Shown: piece by piece, positions 1 through 11,935 of the stretch | Numbering within the stretch: the first letter of the stretch is position 1 | Layout of the letters: the number at the start of each line of letters is the position of its first letter | DNA from: Rhabdornis inornatus | Taxonomy: Eukaryota > Chordata > Aves > Passeriformes > Rhabdornithidae | Assembly (NCBI GenBank): GCA_013397075.1 | Contig: VWZS01000873.1 | Span: forward strand, 368,749 to 432,748 | DNA length: 64,000 nucleotides | Reading direction: 5' to 3' | Translations under genes and position numbers: made by a program | Notes under the pieces: model-generated | Database searches by the model: none | What the model was told of the DNA's origin: nothing | The model's input: the letters and a program-made list of their open reading frames with translations, nothing else

Positions 1-929
1 ATAATGATGAGTGACAGTAACCTAATTTATGAAACAATCCTCTGGTATCAAACAATTCACTAATTTGTAATTATAGGATGATCTGGCCAAGAACAAAACC
101 AATCCTGTCAGAATCATCAAAAGCCATCAGGAACTCCTGTCAGGAATCAAAAGCCAGCAGGAATTGCTGCAGGTTCGCAGCAGCCCTGGTGCTGTGCAGC
201 TTCTCCCAGTGCTCCACAGAGGAATCCAGAGCTGGAAATGAGGATCCAAATCCAGCCCCATTCCTTAAAGCCAGAGTTAACTAGCAGAGAGGTGAGGGAA
301 GTGTTTCTGGCACAGCAGGAATTCTCTCTAAACCCTGAAGGAGAAAGTTTCCAGGCATGTTTGCTGAAGGGCTCCCCTATGGAAAGGTGCCCGTGGAGCA
401 GGGATGGGCTCAGAGGGAGCAGAAACCTGAGAGCCCCTGGGGCAGGCACTGATGCTGCTCCTTGGTCTGCTCTCTGTGCCCACAGATTTGTAGAAATGAA
501 AATAAATAAGGAAAAGTGGCCGTTTTAATCATTAGAAAGCTTATTCCTGGCGAAATAGGGCTCTTAAGGAACTCACAAAAGCTGCAGTGGGTAACTTCGG
601 GCAAATCTGGTGTTGCTGGAATCCTGTAAAGCAGCTGGAGGTGAAAGGCAGATGGGCTTTGATGGATTTTGTGGATCCTGAGGAGCGGTGGGAGCATCAC
701 CCAGGTGATGCAGGGACAGCAGCAAAGCTCCCTGAGGGATGGGGCTGGAACCAGGATCCCAGTCAGGATCCCAGCCCTGGCTGCTTCACCCCTCCCAGAG
801 CAGGAACAGCCCTGGCCTTTCACCCTGCTGAGTTCTGGGGTGGGATGGTGGCTCAGGAAATGACTCAGGAGATGTTGGGTTTGCCTGGGATACTTTTTTC
901 TCTTATATTTACATCTATCAATGCACACA
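1..929. other. Non-coding stretch, no gene seen
   Basis: The stretch has mixed composition with short overlapping open frames on both strands that lack any recognisable domain, codon bias or splice context. It would be 5' flank or 5' intron of the contactin gene. Confidence 0.5.
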
Positions 930-1382
930 AACAATGGTTTGGGAATGCTGGAGCAGCTGTCTCAAAGCTTTATTCCATCACAACCATCAGTCTCATTTTA
1001 CAGAACCAAGCAAGGGAGATGGAACAGCTTCAGCTGCCAGCACAGCACACGAAATTCTCTTTGGTACAAAATCTTTTAACAACTTTCTAGCCAATACCAT
1101 AATATTAAAAGCTGACAGGTGTTTGCTCAGGCCAATTAATAAAGCTACAGGTACATCTTGCTTTGAACAATGCTTGCTTGTAATAGCTTAAAACAATGGA
1201 TAAAGCTTCATTATTAAACTTACACATTTCTACTGCCTGGCTTAACCAATTTTCCTGAGCTCTGTCTCTACACACTCACAGCCCTATTGTTTCTTGTAGC
1301 TTCAGCATTCTTGCATTTCTCCATCCTGACATTTGCTTTCACACAGCTTTCTGAGAGTTCTGTGCCTTTTCTATTTCCCACA
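930..1382 (-). mobile_element. Solo LTR-like element, family A
   Basis: Read on the minus strand, the element starts TGTGGGAAATAG near 1382, contains an AATAAA polyadenylation-type signal followed by GCTTTGAGAC (near 970-985), and ends near 930. Two segments match, inverted, the pieces at 55702-55817 and 57011-57140. The TG start, the late AATAAA and the roughly 450-bp length suggest a retroviral solo LTR. There is no internal coding region. The inner boundary is approximate and no target-site duplication was confirmed. Confidence 0.6.
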
Positions 1383-1950
1383 AGGAGAAATGTTCATTAG
1401 CCAGGGAAAATCAGCATCCAGCAGCAGCTTCCATTCATTCAGCATTATTGAATTATTATATTCAGTGAAGGTTGTCCACCTGGTTCAGGTGTAATTCTCA
1501 CACCATCCCATGGAAAGGCTGACTCTGCCGAGCAATTTATCCTTTAAAAGAAGTTGAATCAACCAGCTGAGATATCCAAGTGTTGAGCTTTATTTTTTTT
1601 TTTCCCCTCAGGGTTGGGATTAAATGTGTGAGATGATATTTTTTGTTTGGACTCAGATGTTTATTAGTTTTTATCTATATTACAGTCTCACAAACCATGA
1701 GTTCTACAGTACTTTAAGCTAACAAACTAAAAATGGAGCCATACCTTTTTTTCTACAAGGCTTTTTAAGGCTAAACCGTCCAATTAAGAAATGACACTTT
1801 AATTATTTTTACTTTTAACCTACTAACCAACCACCCATGGCTTGCAATACAGACTTTCCTATCTAATTACAAAATACTACTTAAACCCATGGAGAAGAAG
1901 GTGAAGAAGAAGGACTAGCCTCCACCCTGAAACTTTCATCTTGCTTTTAT
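1383..1950. other. AT-rich non-coding stretch
   Basis: The sequence is AT-rich with T runs. No exon, RNA gene or recognised repeat was seen. Confidence 0.45.
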
Positions 1951-1954
1951 GTGT

Positions 1955-2030
1955 TACATATATATATATGTTTTAATATATATACATATACTATATGTAT
2001 ATAGTATAATATATATGTTATATATTTTCT
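1955..2030. repeat. Imperfect TA dinucleotide block
   Basis: Alternating TA/CA/TG runs, partly self-complementary, could extrude a hairpin. This is a decayed microsatellite. Confidence 0.8.
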
Positions 2031-3630
2031 AAAACTTTAAATTCCAAGTTTTTCACCATGTGATATTTACATTCTTCTATTTCAAACTGCACACTCACAA
2101 TCTTAGTTTTATTATTCCATTTTGGAAGCCTTCTCCATGGCCTCAGGTCAAATGCAGTGTTCTCTTGGGGGTCAGTGCCTGTCAGCACAGAAAGTCTCAA
2201 ATTCTCATTTTCCAGGGTTCCAACACCCAAGGCATTGGGAGAAGTGGAGAACAGAAATGTTGTTTTTATTTTGAGGTGAATGCAGCAATTTGAGCTTCTC
2301 CTCCTCCCTTAGGGCTTGACACATTCATCAGATAACTCTTAAAAATTGCTTGGAAAATTGGGAATTTCTTGGATACCTCTGTCTTTAGGTACTCATGGAT
2401 TTTGTTGTCTGTGACCATACCCAGCTGAGCATGAGAAGGTTTGGTGTAAATGTATTAAGGGATTTCTGTTGCTTCAGGGTGAGCCCCGTCCATAAATGGA
2501 TCCCACACCTCTGGAAATGTCCCTCACCCCTGAGGGCCTTTCCTGCATTTCAAATGTAAATAAAAATCATTTTTAAAGCAAAGAAATCTTTTCTGTAGTT
2601 AGTAGAATTTCCAAAAACATGGTTAATCTTAAAGAGCTTTTCTATTTGCTGTTTAATAGAGCTGAGTTAATAATTCATAATTTAATGTATTTGATTAATT
2701 TTGCCTCTTTTTCTCAGAACGTCTTCAAAGCACATAACAATTATCTCAAATGTACTTATTCAAAATGACTCGGTGACCTCTCTTTCTAGATCACTTATTC
2801 CTGATTCAATTTCTCATTGCAGTGCACAATTCCTATTGGTTATCATTCATTATTTCCCTGCTAATTGAGTAATCACGAATCCAGTTAAAAAAATAAATAA
2901 GGAACAACCCTCTGGCAAGAAGAAATACTAAAAATGGATTAAAAATTCCTTTTGTCCAAGGCCTTTCTGCCTTAGAAAAACCTTCCTCCAGCTGAGGAAG
3001 ACCCAGTGTTCATTTAAGAAAAACAACTGATGAAATCCAGTTGTCCTGGGAATTTGCAGTGCTTTTTTTATCCAAGTGATGATCTAACTCTATAAATTGT
3101 ATAAAGATAATTAACCTGTGCTAGCAGATGCAACATTTAATATCAAGCAGATTTGCATAGTATATTGCTGAGTGCATGTGTTTATTTCAGCAAAGTGCAG
3201 GAATTCCACTGGAATTACACCAGGGCTGAGCTGCCCAACACTGCCTGGGTCTCATCATGGGCAGATTTTCCCCTTTTATTTCAGCATACTCTTTATTTTT
3301 AAAATATAGAAAAACCCTTAGTGGTCAAATAGAGGCCTTAATGTGCTGGATTCATTAAAATTAAGGATTTTATTTGGCTGTTATCTTTCTTCCCCTCTCT
3401 CTGACAGTCTGTGGTGGTCATTTGAGGTGGCCATGCCAGCCCAGCAGAGCAGTTTGTTAATGAATTTTGCACAAATTAATTTTCTCCATTACCACAGCCT
3501 CAATAAACACGAGCAATTATTTTATGTGGATCAGGAATTAAAGAGAGAGTAACAACTTACTGGACTTTAGTTTGTGGAATTAAAAGTACTTCTCTTTTGG
3601 CCTTTTTGCATTAGGGGCTCTTCTAAATGA
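2031..3630. other. AT-rich non-coding stretch
   Basis: About 1.6 kb of AT-rich sequence holds only short frames. No exon or repeat family was recognised. Confidence 0.45.
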
Positions 3631-3631
3631 T

Positions 3632-4123
3632 TGCAAATAAAGGAATGGGGAAAAGCAGGAATTGATGGATACAGCAATTTTAGGAAATAAAGGAATGGGG
3701 AAAAGCAGGAATTGCTGGATACAGCAATTTTAGGAAATAAAGGAAAGGGGGAAAGCAGGAATTACTGGATACAGCAATTTTAGGAAATAAAGGAATGGGG
3801 AAAAGCAGGAATTGCTGGATACAGCAATTTTAGGAAATAAAGGAAAGGGGGAAAGCAGGAATTACTGGATACAGCAATTTTAGGAAATGAATGGGGGAAA
3901 GCAGGAATTACTGATTACAGCAATTTGAGGAAATAAAGGAATGGAGAAAAGCAGGAATTACTGATTACAGCAATTTGAGGAAATAAAGGAATGGAGAAAA
4001 GCAGGAATTACTGGATACAGCAATTTTAGGAAATGAATGGGGGAAAGCAGGAATTGCTGGATATAGCAATTTTAGGAAATAAAGGAATGGGGGAAAGCAG
4101 GAATTACTGGATACAGCAATTTT
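3632..4123. repeat. 50-bp minisatellite, about 10 copies
   Basis: The unit is about 50 bases (aggaaataaaggaatgggga followed by an AAAGCAGGAATT..CTGGATACAGCAATTTT half) and is repeated about ten times. Variants include a shortened unit of about 45 bases and a GATTACAG/GGATACAG alternation that makes short higher-order blocks. The antisense open frame over it is a by-product of the repeat. Confidence 0.92.
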
Positions 4124-4592
4124 GGGTTTAGGCTGTTCATTTACCCTAATTTCCACATATCACTGAATTTTGTTGCCTTAGACCTGTTGATACCTTTAGG
4201 TGGCTTGTTTTTCTGGTTATTTGTGGTCACATTTTATTTTTTTTTTTCCTGAAAGAAGCTTTTTGTCTCCAAGTGAAGCAACTCAAAGGTGTCAGCACCA
4301 AATCTGATGAATGGATACCCCGTGGGTAAGAAAATTGCATTGGCTAAATACCTCAGGCAAGTGAGATGCAATCTCAGCAAAAGAATCCACAAGGAGCAGG
4401 ATTATCATTTCAGGAAAAAAGGGGATTAACACTTTCCTTGTAGCTCTGGGGGGAGGGGATTGTCTTCAGTGACTTTATGGGGGTTTAAAACCTCGTGTAA
4501 GGTGATTTTTAGTGTGCCTTTCAGGAATATTTTTATTAGTAGGAATGAATGGAGTCAAGCTTTATAAGTTTATGTAGCTTTAAGGAAAAAAA
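4124..4592. other. Non-coding stretch
   Basis: Nothing recognisable was seen beyond a short T run near 4238-4248. Confidence 0.4.
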
Positions 4593-4593
4593 T

Positions 4594-4812
4594 TGGATCA
4601 CAGAATTATGGAATGGGTTGGGTTGGAAGGGAACTTAAAGATCAGGGACACTTCCCACTGTCCCAGCCCCAATGTCCAACCTGGCCTTGGGCACTGCCAG
4701 GGATCCAGGGGCAGCCACAGCTGCTCTGGGCACCCTGTGCCAGCCCTGCCCACCCTCACAGGGAACAATTCCTTCCCAAAATCCCATCCATCCCTATCCT
4801 AGAAGCGCTGGA
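4594..4812 (-). mobile_element. CR1 LINE 3' fragment
   Basis: On the + strand it starts with CACAGAATTATGGAATGGGTT and runs through TTGGAAGGGAACTTAAAGAT and CAACCTGGCCTTGGGCACTG. This is the reverse complement of the CR1 3' untranslated end. It is 5' truncated, as most avian CR1 copies are, and carries no reverse transcriptase coding sequence. Confidence 0.85.
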
Positions 4813-5197
4813 ATGTTGGGAAGAGCAGCCCAGGCTGTATTTGCCTGCCTTGTTCAGGTGGTTTGGGTCTGGTGCCGTGTATTTGGTGTCATCAATCCAC
4901 AACATCCCTGATGCTCTGCTGGGATTTGGCAGCACATGGAGTGGGCACCTTGGGCACCTTGGGCATTTGTTTGACTGCCACCCCTGTGCAGATTTTTGGG
5001 ATGTCTTTGCCCAGAGGAGACAGCAGTGCCTTCTGCTGAGCCCCAGCCCTGCTGTCCTGCCTCTGCTGAGCAAAGAATGCAGGTTCTGAGCACAGAATTT
5101 GGGATATTAACCCTACAATCAAGACATGTGGATATGGAAATAATCCCCCTCCTTCCTCTGTGTGATTTTGAGGAATATAAGAAACCCCATGAGGTAT

Positions 5198-5252
5198 CAT
5201 AAAGCTATTTTTACATAAAGCTATTTTTACATAAAGCTATTTTTACATAAAA
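5198..5252. repeat. 16-bp tandem repeat, about 3.4 copies
   Basis: The unit CATAAAGCTATTTTTA is repeated perfectly three times plus a partial copy. Confidence 0.9.
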
Positions 5253-5869
5253 CCCAACTGCAATAACTTCAGGTGTAATTGGATCGTCTGCTGAAGGACT
5301 TTTTGGTGTTGCTTTTATTTTTTTTAGGCAGCCTTCTTTAGGAAATGCTGTTCACAAAAGGCAGTGTCACGTAATGTTAAACAGAAAATAAATTTTCTGC
5401 GTTCACCTTGAGGGATTTTGGAAGTTCCAAATTGTAAAAGCCGTAATAACTTCCATTTAGAAGGCTTTTGACAGGAGGGAAATGAAAAATGAGGAGAGAA
5501 TGTTTCCACAGAAAGTTATTCCAGCTCATTTTCATAAACAAAACACACCAACTGCGTAAACCAGAAATAGCAACGTTTTCTGTGACTGCTTTTCCTGAAA
5601 GCCTGGCTTTAAATACTCAGTCCTAAAGCTAATGAAGGACTGGTGGAGATTATTTTCTCAAAGAAATTCCAGCAGCCCACACAGCTCCCATCTGCTTGGA
5701 ACAGCCTGCATCAGACATTAATAACAATGTTTAGCTGGGGAGAGAAGTGAAGATATTTTGGGCCAGTTTAGGCTGAAACTATGGCTTAATTTGGCACTGA
5801 GTGTGAATTTGGTTATTTGGAAAAGCTGAAAATTCTGGCTGGTAAAAAGTAAATTTTGCTTTGCACAGG

Positions 5870-5945
5870 AATTTTTTGTTTTGTTCGTTTTGTGGTTTTG
5901 TTGTTGTTGTTTGTTTGTTTGGGGTTTTTTTTGGGGGGGGTGTTG
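5870..5945. repeat. T/G-rich low-complexity run
   Basis: Runs of TTTTG and TTTG end in a G8 tract. There is strong strand asymmetry. Confidence 0.75.
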
Positions 5946-8639
5946 GTACGTTTAAAGAAATTATTTGTGATACTTTCCCTCGTTTCCAGTAGAGCCAGAG
6001 TGTGTGGGATAGAAGGATTTAAAGCAAATAGTACAGGTTTAAGAGGCTAATTACAATAATCCTACTGTAAACTTCCTAATGCTCTTGGAGGGAGGAGCTG
6101 CCTGGCTTTTTGCTGCAAAGTTTTACCATTTGAGAGTGACTCAGTCCATCAGCTCCAGTGTTGTTCTGGGCAAGGTCAGGAGCACAGAGTGTGCAGGTAG
6201 TTTGTAATTGGCTGTCTGCAGAAAACAGCAGGGAATTCAATCTATTCCCTGCACTTGGATGAACTAAAGCAAAACTCCACAGAGCCACTGGAGCATGGAA
6301 AGGTTGCTAATCTCTCTCCAGTAATTATTGCAGGTGTGCCCTGCTCCTATCAGAGGGGACACTCAGCACTTGATGAACTTAAATGTTACTAATGGCTTTT
6401 TTCCCTATTAATAAATCACATTTTGACATTCAGAGACTTTGAGTGACACTAAGGGAGGGATAGTTAGGAAAATCAAAGAAAGTCATTCTGATAATCAGTG
6501 ATGTTCTTGGGATTTGGGGAGAATTCCAGCAGAACTGCCTGAAATGTGTCAGGTTTTGTTCAGGGGAGTTGTGCTCTTACCCTGTCGGTGGCAGAAGGGA
6601 AATAAAGATGTGGACAGCTGGAAATCCAGAGTTTTTCAAACTCCAAGAGTTTGAAGGTACTTGGAATCCACAGGGTTTGAAATGAGGAGTTACTTTCACT
6701 CTGGTAATAGAAAATGATTGCTCCTGAGAAACTTAAATGCCAAAATTCAGATTTTGGTGCATGAGGAAGAGAGGGAAGCCAAGGCACAGTATTGTCTGTT
6801 TTGTCTCTGAGATTAATTTTTAATTTGCTGGCCATTATTTCCTGGGTGAAATCTCTTCCCTCAAATCATTGTTTCTATTTTTCAGAGTACTTTGCATTTG
6901 ATACTCTGCTAATACCCCTATTTCCTTCCTATAGATGACACTCTCAATTCAATCAGGTTATATTGAATCATTGCAAATTCTCTCCATCCCAGGCATAAAT
7001 TAATGCTGTATTTTCTTCATGTAATGGATCATAAAGAGGAAACCAGCTGTAATCTATTTATGTGATGGAGCCTGTTCAGAGGTCTTAGCTTTTTATTCTT
7101 ATTTTCAGATAAACCAGTGGTAGTTGATGAACTGGAATTGCTGTCCTGAGATTGTCATGTTAACCAGCTCAGTTACCTGAGAAATATTCATTAACTGTGA
7201 CTTTGCATCTTTGAATTCTTCTTTCAGGTGTAGAATATCACATTAAGAGACCTTTGCACACTGCAGCAAATGGGGACAAGGAGATGTTTAGTGCTTTGTC
7301 CTTTGTGTAAGCACAGGGCTGTGTTGGGTGGGATTTGTGTTGGTCCCTCAGCTGATCCAGGTTTAAATGTGGTTTCCAGATGTTCCAGGGGCTGGCAGCT
7401 CCCTGCCTTCGTGCTCCCAGTCACAGGGGTGACACAGTTTGACCTGAAATAATCTGGTTTCTCAGCGTTTGACATCCACACATGTAATAAAACTATTTAA
7501 AATGCTTTGCAGTGTAGTATGAGAACATGCTAAGTGTCCTTAATGTAGCAGCAGCTCTGGCTGTGTTTGTAACTAATGGCTGCATTAATAGACTTTATTT
7601 TGGGTTGGAGAAACTGTGGACAGGGCAAGACCTAAAACAGCTTTTACAAAGCTTTCTCAGCCTCTGGAAAGGGTTCATTCTCTCAGTCCTTTGCATAGCA
7701 CAGAGCATTGCTGGTTCTTAGCTACTCACCAACACTTCCAGCAGAACTCCACAGTTTTCCTTGGAGCCCCTGAGGTGTCACTTGCCACCCTGCAGAGTGG
7801 AGGATGAGCTCTGGAGGGGCTGGGAGTGGGTGGTGGCACGGGGTGAGTGGAGTTGGGGAAAAAGCTGTGAAAATTCACAGCAGGAACAGCCTGGAGGTGC
7901 CAGAAATCCACGTTGGAGCCGTGTGGTTGTGGAGCCAAAGCTGCCGATCCTGGTGTGGCTCAGGGGCTCAAATCCAGGCTCAAGAGACTTCACCTGGGTC
8001 TGAAGCTCAAAGCCAGGCAGGTGAAGCCTGACCTAAGCCTGTGACATGAATTGCCATCATTTCACCCCCAAATAATGGTTTTAGCATCTGTTCATAGCCT
8101 GGTTTTGTGATACCAGGTTTAAACCACTGACGCTTCCACAGGGAATCAGCTTCAAGGTGAGAATTTCAGCTTTGCCACAAAGTGACCAAAGCTCAAAATC
8201 TTTTCTGAGTCGTTGGCTGCAAACAAAATGTCCATGCAGGACAAGTGAGAAATCTTTGTATTGTATTTGATATCAAAAGGCACTTCCAGGGAATGTCTGT
8301 GAGTGTGATTTCATGCTTTATTGTCCCTCAATCTGTTCAGTTTCCAGGAAAAGGGAACTTTTCATTCTCCTTAGCTTTGCCAGTGCTGCGTGGGCTCTGA
8401 GGCTCCATTTCCATCAGCAATAAAGAACCCACATGGCAAACCCCTCTCTCAGCTCCACCTGGGAACACCCCTGATGTCCCAGGAATTCCCAGGCAGCCCC
8501 TGTGACAGGACAGGAGGCAGCAGAGAGGAGCTGCAAGCTGGGAAAGGATCCACCCGGCCTGGAACAAAGAGGAGAACTGAGCAGAAAGATGAATTGGACA
8601 AACCGTGGGTTTGGATTGTTCCACCACCCCAAGCTGGGT

Positions 8640-8760
8640 GTTCAGGAGATGTGGGGATGTGGATTTGGGGATGTGGTTTAATGGGATGCTTGGCAGTGGT
8701 TGGACTCTATGATCTTCAAGGTCTTTTCCACCCTAAATGGTTCTGTGATTCTGTGACCAT
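8640..8760 (+). mobile_element. CR1 LINE 3' terminal fragment
   Basis: It contains TTGGACTCTATGATCTTCAA followed by GGTCTTTTCCACCCTAAATGG and ends with TTCTGTGATTCTGTGA, the 8-bp terminal repeat typical of CR1. Orientation is sense on the + strand. Confidence 0.85.
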
Positions 8761-11700
8761 TAGCAAAATATGACAGTGGAGAGTTTTTGGAGAATGAGAT
8801 GTGCAGGACCACAGGATGTTATCTCAAGGAGGTGACACAGGTCCAGTGCTTGGATATTTTCAGGGAAAGACTAAAGAGTTACCATTTGTCATAGCTGGAG
8901 ATAATTGAGGCATTTGGGGAGCAGTGATTGGAGAAACAGCCAGAGATTTACTGCATTTAAAATTTTACTTTTTTAAAAATAGGATGGATCTTTGTTCCCC
9001 TTTCTTTGATATTCCCACATTCCTGCAGCTCATCAAAAGTGCAGCAGGATAAATCCTAAGTTATATCCCTCTCTCCCATCCCAGTAATTCAACACAATTT
9101 ACCTCATGTCTTCTCCAGCTCTAATTCCTGCAGTTTTGCATCACCCCACTGGGATAAAATCAGGAGAACTGAGCATGAACTTTGTAACATTTTTATCAAA
9201 CCTGAACGTTTTTCTTCATGACAAATGTCAGTATTACAATGCAAATTAGCACCATAATTAGTTTTGTTATGTGTGTCTCTGTCTGGCATACAGAGAAACA
9301 AGAAAATAGATCCTGGAAAAATATTTATAAATTGAAATTGTCAGCTGCTGTGTTTTTTAAATGCTGACATTTTTCACGAGAGCCTTCAGTGTCCAGTTTG
9401 TGCTCTGGGTGATGAAAGGTTATTTTGCAGCAAGTCCAGTGATGCATTTCATCAGCAGATTTGTATTTATTTATTTTATTTCCTCTCCCTTTAGCCACTG
9501 GAGAGGAAAGCTCAGAAAGGAGAGGGATGTGCAAACCAAGTCTGAGGGATTTCTGCACAGTTCCCTCTCCGTGGGTAAAAGGAGGATTCGTGTTTCACAT
9601 CTGCCAGTCTGACTTATTTCAGGAGCTTTAAATATCTCTAATAACTTCTGGGGATGGGAGATTTGTGGATTTTTTGAGTGCTAGGAGAGAGTTGCCTGAA
9701 TCAATGACAGAAGCAGCTCCAGCTGCTGTCTGGACTTGCTTCAGGAGCCAAACCCTGTAATTTTTACTCAAAACTCGTTGCCATGTAGGAAAATTTGCAG
9801 GTTTGGATGCTCTGCAGGTTTTTGCTTTTCCACACTGCCCTGACTCCAAGTCATACTTTTAGGAACTTTCTTCCCAGAGGAAGCAAGGCAAGGGCCAGAG
9901 GAGGTGACTGAGGCTCAGTGACAATGTCCCTGCAGGAATTCTCCTCTGCAGAACACAGGAGACAGCTTTTCCAGGAATTTCTCCCCACCAAAGAGGAGCT
10001 CTGGAGACAGGGACAGGCGAAGTCTTTGGAAAATGATGTCTCCTCCTTTTATCCTACTCTGGTCCCTAAGGAACGACCCCAAAACACAGAGGAGCCACTC
10101 CTGGCATGGAATTTTGGAGATTTCCATGGCTCAGCAGACCTTCAGGTCCCTCCTGCCCCTCCTCATCCCTCTGGCAATTCAAAGACCTGAAGCAATTGAA
10201 GTCTCTGTAATTATCCCCAGTACCACACTCAGCAACACTCACACCTCAAACACTGCAACCAGCAACTGCCCCGGATGCAGAGGCTGAACAATTCCTTATC
10301 CAAGGTCTTGTTTGCTCGGAAAAGTGACAGAAGTGACTCCACAGGATGTCACCGTGGAATAGTTCAGAGTCCCTGCACAGCCCTGCTGTGTGGGAGGCAG
10401 CAGCAATCCTGACTGGGATCCCAGTGCTTTACCAGCAGCTTCCCTGGAAGGGGCTCTAGGGGACAATGGAAACATCTGACTGTCACAGTATCACAGCAAT
10501 GGAGTGTGGCACCATCTCTGGGAACTGATAGTTTGGGATTCTTGGATTTAAAAAAAAGCACAATAAATAATAAAAAAGGGCCAAATCATTCATCTTCACA
10601 TTCTGAGATTTGCTGACTTGCAGGAGCTGCTCCTGGGCGTGCAGCTTTGGCTTTGCACAGATTATTATTCTCTGCTCTGAAATGTTTGCAGATTGACAAA
10701 CTGCACTGTTTGGTTTGGTGGAGTGATGAGCCAGTTCTCTCGACAGTTCAATATTTGTGATCATGTTAGGAATGTTTTTTGTTGGGGTTTTAATGGCAGA
10801 GAAATGCAGGCAGCATGAGGAGGATGAGCTGCACTGAGCATCCCTGCTCTGCCTGTGATGACTGTGATCCATTTGGGAAGTCAACAAAGATGGAAGAGAG
10901 AATAAATCTCCCCTTCCATGGCCGTCTTTATACAGCCTAAAATAACACATAGGGTAATTTTCCTTCTTTTTCTGAAGCTAAGTGCTTTTTTGTGGATCTC
11001 CAGCCTGAGTTTTTCACTCTTGCAGTACATACTTGGAGCTGATAGCTCTCATCTTTTATGGCAGAAATTGCTGAAGCTGAGTAATTAAAGTTATTCTTGA
11101 CTTCTCTTATTTACTGGAAACGACTGAGCTGAATCATAAAAGACTGAGGATTGTCTTTGAATGGTTTCCTGGATACTTTGCTCCTAGCAAGTAATTCCTT
11201 AATGGCACATCCACAACAACAAAAACAACAAATGTTCTGGAATGGAATCTTGACACTTGACTCGTGCTCTTTATTCCCTGGAGTGATCCCTGGTGCATGC
11301 ACACCATGGAAGAGCTGCTTTGCCAGGGAGTTGTCCAAACCTTTTCCATGTATTTGGCTTTCTAAATATTATTTAAAATCTATTATTGCCATAAAAATAG
11401 AGTTTTGGCTTCTGCACCTCATCCTCTTTTTTTTGTGCACTCCACAACTTCACCTTCCCATTTTTTGCAGGCTGGAGCAGGTGCAGTGTGAGAGCATCAC
11501 CTAACAGGGAGCACAGTCATTCTCTGGGGTGGCATTTATGAAATGAAATTCACAAATATGGGTGACTAAATAAGAAAAATTATTAAAAAAAAAATTATTG
11601 TCCTGCAGTGGGGTCCCACCAAACTGTTCCCCTCATTTTGGCTGAGGTGGTGTCCAAGCTTGTTATTGCAAAAAAAATTAAAAATAGTTATTTTCTCTTC

Positions 11701-11875
11701 AAACAGTGAACTTTTGTGAAAAAACAGTTTTCTGTGAGCTCAGACTGGAGGATGTTAAACTATTAAAAAGAGCCCTGAGAAGCAGAACCACAGATTGTGA
11801 TGCTCTGTGTAGTTTATTAATCACAGAGGTATTGGGTTTTTTTCCTCACCTTATTCCTCACTTATTTTTCAGACT
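8761..11875. other. Non-coding stretch, mostly unique
   Basis: About 3.1 kb with no exon, RNA gene or clear repeat recognised. A moderately GC-richer patch lies at 9900-10300. Confidence 0.45.
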
Positions 11876-11935
11876 CTCAGAAGGGTTTGGGTTGGAAAGG
11901 ACCTTAAAGATCATTGAGTTCCAACTGGATATACA
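11876..11935 (-). mobile_element. Short CR1 LINE 3' scrap
   Basis: TTTGGGTTGGAAAGGACCTT and AAAGATCATTGAGTTCCAAC match the CR1 3' end in reverse complement. Only about 60 bases are recognisable. Confidence 0.7.

Larger units (their letters stand above)
4813..8639. other. Non-coding stretch, mostly unique
   Basis: About 3.8 kb without a supported gene. It holds a 16-bp tandem repeat (5198-5252) and a T/G-rich run (5870-5945). The short frames have no homology I recognise. Confidence 0.45.
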
